NCBI GenBank assembly: GCA_017964325.1
Contig: JAGCSE010000290.1
Location: forward strand, 1-19,697
Direction of reading: 5' to 3'
Length of the DNA: 19,697 nt
Source: Victivallales bacterium
Lineage (GTDB): Bacteria > Verrucomicrobiota > Lentisphaeria > Oligosphaerales > Oligosphaeraceae
Every line of letters begins with the position of its first letter. The stretch's first letter is position 1. Below are positions 14,405 through 19,697 of the stretch, in pieces. The notes beneath the pieces were generated by a model, which saw only the letters and a program-made list of their open reading frames with translations, searched no databases and was not told the origin of the DNA. The position numbers were made by a program, and so were the translations under genes.

Positions 14405-15853
14405 TTATTTTTCCTTAAACCAAATGTTTCTGAACCACAACGTGTTGCCATGATCCTGCAACACGAGCGGACCTTTCGGCACGGCTGTGCCGCCCAGACC
14501 GCCGGGCGTCGGGCGGACACGGAGCTTGTCATGGATGAGAACGCCGTTCTGGCGAACCGTCAGGATGGCGTCTTCAATTACCTTGCCTTCGCCGTCGAAT
14601 TTCGCGGCCGTGTAATCGATGTCATAGGTCTGCCATGTTTCCGGCGGCAGGCACATGTTCACAATCGGAGCGCTCTGCTGGTAGATTCCGCCGCATTCGT
14701 TGTCGCGGCCTTCCAGGGCATAGCTGTCCAGAATCTGCATTTCGATGCGCCCCTGCGTATAAACGCCGCTGTTGCAACGGCCCTGGCCGCGGGCTTCAGG
14801 CATATAGGAGGTCTTGAACTCGACGTGCATGATGCAGGAGCCGTATTCCGGGCCGCTGATGATGGTGCCGCCGCCACGACGCACTTCCAGCGTGCCGCCG
14901 TCATCGCTTACGCCCCATTTCTCGCCGCCCGCGCGGCGGTCCTCAACATATTTCCATTCGACGGCCGCTCCAGTCTCCGGTGCGAAAGCCTCCTTCATGG
15001 CCTCGAAGCCGTTCTTGCCTTCTACTGTGTAGGGGCCGGCGATGTTCCATGCGAGAATGGCACCCGACTTCTCCATTTCCACGCCCTTCGGATGAAGCTT
15101 GTAGGTGACGCCGGGCACGGCCTTTCCGTCCACACCGCAGATGCGGGCGTGCGCCGCCCAGTCAACGGCGCCCTGCGAAATCTTCAGAAGCAGCGTGTTT
15201 TCGCCTTGTTTCAGGTTGAGGGCGATTTGGTCGTCATCCGCTACCAAGCTGCGCGGCACGTTCTTCTCATAGACTTTCTGACCGTTCAGGAAGACGGCGA
15301 TACCGTCATCCGAACCGGAACGCATGATGACGCTCTGGTCCTTGTCGCTGATAATCGTGTTCGTCAGATAACCGACGCAATTGTTCGTCCGAGCCAGACT
15401 TCTGTTCAAATTGACGATGCCTACCGTACGCATCGCATTGCGCCACTGCGACATACGCTTGCCTGGGCCAACCAATACGACCGCACCTTCTGGCGGTTGC
15501 TTCCCCAGCGTCGGAGATTCCAGCTTGAACGATTTCAAGTCAATGGCACCCAATGCGATATTGCCTTTGAACTCACCATTGGCGATGGTCGCGCCGCCAT
15601 CGTTAAACACAACTTTGTCACCTTCCACCATGCCATCGACCTTCAACAGGACTTTCGGCTTCGGCGCTTGATAAATCGTCTCCGTGAACACCGCCTGGTA
15701 ACCGCCTTTGCCAGTCGCCCAAACCTGTGCGCAGATTGCGCTTTCCTTGCCTTCAACATCCTTCAACGTGCCTTTGTAATCGCCCATGAACACATCCTGC
15801 GCCATCGCGCAGAGCGACACAAGCACCGCCATCGCCATGATTCTCCTGAACAT
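14405..15853 (-). CDS. Secreted DUF1080 (3-keto-disaccharide hydrolase-like) protein
   Basis: A 482-aa exported protein. The signal peptide is MFRRIMAMAVLVSLCAMA with cleavage before QD. Residues 20-130 are a beta-rich domain (GDYKGTLKD start); 145-255 look like a PA14-type or jelly-roll sugar-binding module (SGSDDGIAVFLNGQKVYEKN, then LKQGENTLLLKISQ); about 285-482 is the DUF1080 domain, with SGPEYGSCIMHVEFK, GRCNSGVYTQGRIEMQILDS, YDIDYTAAKF, the GGTAVPKGPLVLQDHG loop and the closing LWFRNIWFKE. DUF1080 proteins include hydrolases of 3-keto-glycosides. I start at the ATG at 15853 because GGAG lies 5 bases upstream; the in-frame ATG at 15868 precedes that site. The gene is monocistronic and divergent from the EEP-fold gene. 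Confidence 0.86.
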   Translation of the reverse strand: MFRRIMAMAVLVSLCAMAQDVFMGDYKGTLKDVEGKESAICAQVWATGKGGYQAVFTETIYQAPKPKVLLKVDGMVEGDKVVFNDGGATIANGEFKGNIALGAIDLKSFKLESPTLGKQPPEGAVVLVGPGKRMSQWRNAMRTVGIVNLNRSLARTNNCVGYLTNTIISDKDQSVIMRSGSDDGIAVFLNGQKVYEKNVPRSLVADDDQIALNLKQGENTLLLKISQGAVDWAAHARICGVDGKAVPGVTYKLHPKGVEMEKSGAILAWNIAGPYTVEGKNGFEAMKEAFAPETGAAVEWKYVEDRRAGGEKWGVSDDGGTLEVRRGGGTIISGPEYGSCIMHVEFKTSYMPEARGQGRCNSGVYTQGRIEMQILDSYALEGRDNECGGIYQQSAPIVNMCLPPETWQTYDIDYTAAKFDGEGKVIEDAILTVRQNGVLIHDKLRVRPTPGGLGGTAVPKGPLVLQDHGNTLWFRNIWFKEK

Positions 15854-15871
15854 CTTGACTCCTTTCATTTA

Positions 15872-15885
15872 CAATTTTCAAATTG
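15872..15885. repeat. 14-bp palindrome in the DUF1080 leader
   Basis: CAATTT-TC-AAATTG (plus strand) is a perfect 6-bp dyad, lying between the predicted -10 box and the DUF1080 start codon, where a repressor could bind. Confidence 0.35.
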
Positions 15886-15914
15886 AAAACACACAAGAAA
15901 ACAACACATTTCAT

Positions 15915-15942
15915 AGAATAACGTCATTTTGCCAAAAAGCAA
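15915..15942 (-). promoter_or_regulatory. Promoter of the DUF1080 gene
   Basis: On the minus strand TTGCTT (15942-15937), a 16-base spacer and TATTCT (15920-15915), about 62 bases before the start codon at 15853. Its -35 box abuts that of the divergent promoter. Confidence 0.45.
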
Positions 15943-15971
15943 TTGAATGACTTTTTTCCATTCCGTATTAA
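15943..15971 (+). promoter_or_regulatory. Promoter of the EEP-fold gene
   Basis: TTGAAT (15943-15948), a 17-base spacer and TATTAA (15966-15971), 87 bases before the chosen ATG at 16059. Confidence 0.5.
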
Positions 15972-16058
15972 ATTAACTTTCTAGCCTGTCAAATGGCTGG
16001 CAAGCTCATTGCATTGTTTTTCTTTTTTGTCTTCAAACATAACAACCGAGGCATTACC

Positions 16059-16856
16059 ATGAGCAACGTCCCTGAATCCTTCCTCCGACTCGCATCCTAC
16101 AACATCCGCACCCCATGCGACAAGCCGCCAAACGACTGGGTGTCCCGTCTGCCGCGTCTCCTTGCGCTCCTCAACCGCCATGACATCGCCATCGCTGGCC
16201 TCCAAGAGGCCATGAAGATGCAAATCGATGGCATCATGGCCGAAGGTTCATGGGCCTATACGGGAGTCGGCCGCGAAGACGGCATCGAAAAAGGCGAATA
16301 CTCCTGCATCATCTACAGGAAGGACCGCTTCATCTGCCATGGTTCCAAGACGTTCTGGCTTTCCGAAACGCCGGATGTCGCAGGCTCCCGCTCATGGGAT
16401 ACCGCCTGTACGCGAATCTGCACATGGGCGACGTTCACCGACAAGAAGACTGGCCTTGATTTCACCCATTTCAACACCCACCTCGACCACCGCTCGAAGC
16501 TCGCCCAAATCAACGGCATCAAGCTTATCTTCCAGAAGATGAAAGAAATCGCCCCGAAAGGCCCCATCGTTCTCACAGGCGACTTCAATGTCCTCCCCGA
16601 AGATGAAGTCATCGCACATGCGGAACAATTCATGCGCAATTCGACGAAAATCACGGAAAACCCGCTCGTCGGCCCGACCTACACCTTCACAGGCTACCGC
16701 GTCATGAAAGACGGTGTCGAGCCGCCACACAAAGGCCCTATTGACTACATCTTCGTCAACGACAATTTCACCGTCCGTCGTCTCTATGTCTTCGACGACA
16801 GCGAAAACGATCTCTACCCCTCCGACCATTTCCCACTTGTGGCGGATCTTTGCTAG
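16059..16856 (+). CDS. Endonuclease/exonuclease/phosphatase (EEP) fold hydrolase
   Basis: A 265-aa protein with the complete EEP signature: N15 (SYNIRT), E50 (GLQEA), H141 with D143 (THLDHRS), D175 and N177 (GDFNVLP), D229 (IDYIFV), and the S255-D256-H257 end motif (YPSDHFPLVADL). These residues bind the metal and the phosphate in a phosphodiesterase or phosphatase. The subgroup resembles the short bacterial EEP proteins near glycan-use genes; the substrate (nucleic acid, phospholipid or sugar phosphate) is not evident. The open frame extends to 15993, but the extra 22 residues lack a ribosome site, whereas GAGG lies 7 bases before 16059. With this start no signal peptide is present, so it would be cytoplasmic; the longer start would add a hydrophobic FFFFVF stretch. 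Confidence 0.87.
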   Translation: MSNVPESFLRLASYNIRTPCDKPPNDWVSRLPRLLALLNRHDIAIAGLQEAMKMQIDGIMAEGSWAYTGVGREDGIEKGEYSCIIYRKDRFICHGSKTFWLSETPDVAGSRSWDTACTRICTWATFTDKKTGLDFTHFNTHLDHRSKLAQINGIKLIFQKMKEIAPKGPIVLTGDFNVLPEDEVIAHAEQFMRNSTKITENPLVGPTYTFTGYRVMKDGVEPPHKGPIDYIFVNDNFTVRRLYVFDDSENDLYPSDHFPLVADLC

Positions 16857-16943
16857 TGTTCTAGCGTTTCTAGAAGCTCTGGCTTTTCTAGCCTAACTCA
16901 AGCTAGAAGCTCAGAGCTTCTAGAGCCACTGGCACTCCTAGAA
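16853..16943. repeat. CTAG-rich degenerate repeat and hairpin between convergent genes
   Basis: Seven CTAG tetramers (16853, 16861, 16870, 16888, 16903, 16920, 16938) are spaced 8, 9, 18, 15, 17 and 18 bases apart, as in a degenerate repeat of roughly 17 bp starting TAGAAGCTC. Within it 16869-16881 (TCTAGAAGCTCTG) pairs perfectly with 16912-16924. It fills the gap between the convergent EEP and GH78 genes and may act as a two-way terminator, although no long U-tract follows. Confidence 0.7.
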
Positions 16944-16959
16944 ATACTATATTATCCCC

Positions 16960-19383
16960 CTATTTCCGTCTTGGCTCCAATTGCACTTTCGGGAACAAAG
17001 ACTTGCCGTCCCACGTATATTTCATGGGGACCACTTCAAGAATCGGAAATTCCGGATACGATTCCATAACAAACGTCGTTGTGCTCGGATAGAACACCTC
17101 CACGTACAAGCCCATCTTGGTGGGATCGTCTTCGTTCCGCTTCTCCCACATCACTTGGATGTCGCCGTTGGGCGTGGGAATCATCCCGCCACATCTGCGC
17201 TGCCGACCTGGATACGGCTTCACTTCGAACTTCTTGAAACCAGGCTCCAACGGACGGACGCCCAAAATGTAACGGCCGATGTAATATGCTGCAATTGCGC
17301 TCCAGCCATGGCAGCAGGAGCCAGCCCAATAGAAATCATCGGGCCCTGTCGGCGTTTCCGGCATGGAGGTGAAGCCTTTCAGCAGCCAGACGCTGGCCTC
17401 GTTGTAGATGCGGTTGTACAGATGCATCCGTGCATCCTCCGTCTGCTCCATCATGCCGCGGAGCAGATACGGTTGCGAACTGTACGTGCAGGCTGTCAAT
17501 TTCCGTCCACGGACGGCTTCCACAACGGAATTCACCTTGTTGCTCGGCACCAAATCATTATACAGCATCAATGCCTGGACGTGCTCGTAATGCTCCTGTT
17601 CAGGATTCTCCGACGGCAGCAGATATGCGTAGCATCCATTCTTCTCATCCCAATACGATTTTTCAATGACATTTCCAAGTTTATGCGCCGCAACACCATA
17701 GCGACCTGCCGCATCCATGTCGTCATCCGCCTTCGCCAATTTTGACGCGGCTGACAACGCTTCGTATAAATAAATATTGTAAAGGGAATCGGGAAACGCA
17801 GGACAACGGTCCAGACGGCCCGTCCATTCATAGAAATTCCATATCCGCTTTTCACTGCCAGGCTCGTAAAGACCTTCCACGCGGGACTTTCTCGATAACG
17901 CAACTTCCAGAATCTTCTTGACCGTCTCCCGCTGCCGCTGGTATTCATCTAAACTGCCCGAATACATATAGTGCTCGAACAGCGACGAAATCCACACCAT
18001 CGTGAACGACGGAATCGTGATGGACGACTCCGCAGGTGCGCAGATTTCCAAATATCCATTGCCCAAATACGAACGCCCCAGCAACTCCAGTGAAGCCTTC
18101 GCAAAATCATAGTTGCCCCATACATAGTAACCGTACAACATCTGGTTGCGGGAATCATACGCATAAAGCGACTGTTCGCGCCATGGGCAGTCTTCGTAAT
18201 GGTCATGCATGCAACAATTAAGCGTGTTGATCGCCATATTTCGTATGCCTTGCAGCATTTGATCCGCCGTATCCATATACGTGTCGCCTGCGTGCGGATA
18301 GTAAACGCCGCAGATGCCCGCGTAATAGACGGCCGGGAGGTTTTCGCCGAAATCACTGAATATCAACTGCATATAGCGACCTCCAATCCGACGCAACGGA
18401 TACATGAACGTATTCCGCCCTGCACGGCAGATGTAACGGTCGATGAAATTGCGTGCCCCGATGACGGAGCGCGGATGACCGTCGTCAAGATGTTCGCCAT
18501 GATGGATTTCCAGCACTGTACCTTCCGCCGCTTCAACAATGAACGTCATGTATCCAGTCGATTCACGACCGAAATCAACGGTCAAGGCCACCCCCATGTC
18601 CGCTTGCGGCGGCTTCTTGAAACGCCAGACGGGACCGCCCAATTTGAGCATGGGCTTCTTGCGATTAACGCCCGCCCTTTCGGATTCAGGCACGTCAAAC
18701 GCCTCCTGCACAAAACGAGAACCAAAGAACGGTACGCCTCCCGATTTCATCGTCCAACCCTGCCAGACCATCGTCACGTCTTGCGGAGTTCCATCTGCAA
18801 GTTGCGCAATTGGACGTTTTTCCAGCGACGCCCAATGACCGTTCGCAGTCGGCCGCTGGTGAACCGTCGCCGACTCCCACCCGCTGTCATCGTAATCGAT
18901 CTCCATCCATTTGTCTTCTTTTCGTGCATCGTATTCAAACGTAAAGCCAAGCTGCGGACTGACGATGACGCGGCGATTCTGCGCAAAGCACGGATCGACG
19001 CTGCATTTCCATGTCCTGTCCGTCACAATGACTGGCTTTCCGTCCTGTGACACAACGGCCATCAACCCTGGATCGCATTTATAATGCGTGAAAAAGCTCT
19101 GCCCGATGTGATGGACGAGCACAGCAATCGAGTTATCGCCCTTCTTCACTTCATCGGAAATGTCAATGGTCGAAAACGTCTTACGATCAGGAAAATCAGG
19201 GAACTGCGTAACGGACATCCGCTTGCCGTTGATATAGACGACATAATCCGAATCCGCCGAAATCCGCAGCTCTGTCTTCTCCGTGCTTTTCAATTGAAAC
19301 GTCTTCCGAAAACGATAGTATGAATCCACGGGCGCGACCTGCTCGCCCAACCATATCAATGATGCCATCAATATCATATCCAT
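16960..19383 (-). CDS. GH78 alpha-L-rhamnosidase-like enzyme
   Basis: An 807-aa glycoside hydrolase. Residues 20-110 are an N-terminal beta-sandwich (YRFRKTFQL, YVVYINGKRM, VKKGDNSIAVLVHHIG); 110-360 include further beta modules with LTVDFGRESTGYMTF and LRRIGGRYMQL, typical of GH78; from about 370 is the (alpha/alpha)6 catalytic barrel, then a C-terminal beta domain (LEPGFKKFEVKPYPG). DCPWREQSLYAYDSRNQ places D398, E403 and D410 at the 0, +5 and +12 spacing of the D567/E572/D579 catalytic-site residues of Bacillus RhaB, so the general acid is kept. The later base-side Glu is uncertain (perhaps MPETP). No signal peptide is apparent, so rhamnosides may be cleaved inside the cell. AGGAG lies 7 bases before the ATG. 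The next gene upstream is outside the window. Confidence 0.85.
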   Translation of the reverse strand: MDMILMASLIWLGEQVAPVDSYYRFRKTFQLKSTEKTELRISADSDYVVYINGKRMSVTQFPDFPDRKTFSTIDISDEVKKGDNSIAVLVHHIGQSFFTHYKCDPGLMAVVSQDGKPVIVTDRTWKCSVDPCFAQNRRVIVSPQLGFTFEYDARKEDKWMEIDYDDSGWESATVHQRPTANGHWASLEKRPIAQLADGTPQDVTMVWQGWTMKSGGVPFFGSRFVQEAFDVPESERAGVNRKKPMLKLGGPVWRFKKPPQADMGVALTVDFGRESTGYMTFIVEAAEGTVLEIHHGEHLDDGHPRSVIGARNFIDRYICRAGRNTFMYPLRRIGGRYMQLIFSDFGENLPAVYYAGICGVYYPHAGDTYMDTADQMLQGIRNMAINTLNCCMHDHYEDCPWREQSLYAYDSRNQMLYGYYVWGNYDFAKASLELLGRSYLGNGYLEICAPAESSITIPSFTMVWISSLFEHYMYSGSLDEYQRQRETVKKILEVALSRKSRVEGLYEPGSEKRIWNFYEWTGRLDRCPAFPDSLYNIYLYEALSAASKLAKADDDMDAAGRYGVAAHKLGNVIEKSYWDEKNGCYAYLLPSENPEQEHYEHVQALMLYNDLVPSNKVNSVVEAVRGRKLTACTYSSQPYLLRGMMEQTEDARMHLYNRIYNEASVWLLKGFTSMPETPTGPDDFYWAGSCCHGWSAIAAYYIGRYILGVRPLEPGFKKFEVKPYPGRQRRCGGMIPTPNGDIQVMWEKRNEDDPTKMGLYVEVFYPSTTTFVMESYPEFPILEVVPMKYTWDGKSLFPKVQLEPRRK

Positions 19384-19608
19384 TCTTCTTCTCCTAGTTT
19401 TTTTAACTTTCTCGAAAATATTCCTGCCACCGCCAATGCGGTTCTGTGTGTTATTACCTGTTTTACCATGGGTTACGTTCGCGCTTTCGCGTTCGCTTCA
19501 CCCACGAACCAATTCCTGTCGCCCTTACGGAGCTAACTTCCCGTCGCCCCTACGGAGCTGAATTCCATCAAGTCTCTACAATATTAAAACCTTCCAAGAT
19601 CTCCATCC
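19384..19608. other. Intergenic region with a 25-bp tandem repeat
   Basis: The leader of the GH78 gene lies here; no confident promoter was found. 19513-19537 and 19538-19562 are two adjacent 25-bp units matching at 21 positions (core GTCGCCC-TACGGAGCT). 19466-19504 is rich in TTCGCG and CACCCA and can fold weakly (TGGGT with ACCCA). No gene is seen. Confidence 0.6.
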
Positions 19609-19697
19609 AATCATCAATCATCAATCATCAATCATTACTCAACACTCATTACTCAACACTCATTACTCAACACTCATTACTCAACACTCATTACTCA
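19609..19697. repeat. 7-bp minisatellite evolving into a 14-bp unit
   Basis: Four 7-mers (AATCATC three times, then AATCATT; 19609-19636) are followed by four perfect copies of the 14-mer ACTCAACACTCATT (19637-19692) and a partial fifth cut by the window edge. The 14-mer is itself two diverged 7-mers (ACTCAAC, ACTCATT), so the array is a higher-order repeat. No spacers, so not CRISPR. Confidence 0.95.

Noticed and set aside
14450..15886. 478-aa plus-strand open frame
   Set aside because: Shadow of the DUF1080 gene, which has a signal peptide, domain match, promoter and terminator on the other strand.
18199..19050. 283-aa plus-strand open frame
   Set aside because: Lies entirely opposite the GH78 gene with its catalytic motifs; no ribosome site or recognisable motif.
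19609..19697. CRISPR array
   Set aside because: Units are only 7 or 14 bases, directly adjacent, with no spacers and no cas genes.

Overview
The window looks like a chromosomal segment of a Lentisphaerota-type bacterium (Victivallis and relatives); a Verrucomicrobiota or Kiritimatiellota neighbour is possible. The reasons are tandem prepilin-type proteins with a C-terminal H-X9-DG motif, a secreted DUF1080 protein, a GH78 rhamnosidase-like enzyme, a Tat-exported FAD oxidoreductase and an Rpn-type nuclease. Genes are moderately GC-rich, intergenic DNA is very AT-rich, and many genes have readable sigma-70-like promoters and hairpin/U-tract terminators. The assignment is an inference from gene content.

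Layout. 1-229 (-): start of a Tat-signal FAD oxidoreductase, divergent from an RNase Z gene (386-1333) and an FGGY carbohydrate kinase (1383-2861) that ends at a strong terminator. 2940-5046: an AT-rich island with a 17-bp inverted repeat, an Rpn-family nuclease carrying a 21-bp (one-heptad) coiled-coil repeat, a decayed second copy of that gene's 3' part, and a 125-aa coiled-coil protein whose C-terminus resembles the Rpn tail. 5073-9862 (-): five tandem pseudopilin paralogues (about 250 aa), each with its own terminator and promoter, in two subfamilies. 10310-14113 (-): a probable operon of an ArsR-type regulator, two U32-like Fe-S TIM-barrel paralogues (translationally coupled) and an M28 metallopeptidase. 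14405-19383: a secreted DUF1080 protein (-) and an endonuclease/exonuclease/phosphatase-fold protein (+) that share a back-to-back promoter, then a CTAG-rich convergent terminator region and a GH78-like enzyme (-). The window ends in a 7-bp/14-bp minisatellite.

How the parts may work together (inference). The GH78 enzyme, DUF1080 protein, FAD oxidoreductase and FGGY kinase fit plant or mucin glycan catabolism. The two most distinctive loci are the pseudopilin array, where cysteines appear or disappear in pairs between subfamilies, and the arsR-U32-U32-M28 operon, whose paired U32 proteins recall the UbiU/UbiV heterodimer but carry an extra conserved C-terminal CX3CX2CX2C cluster.
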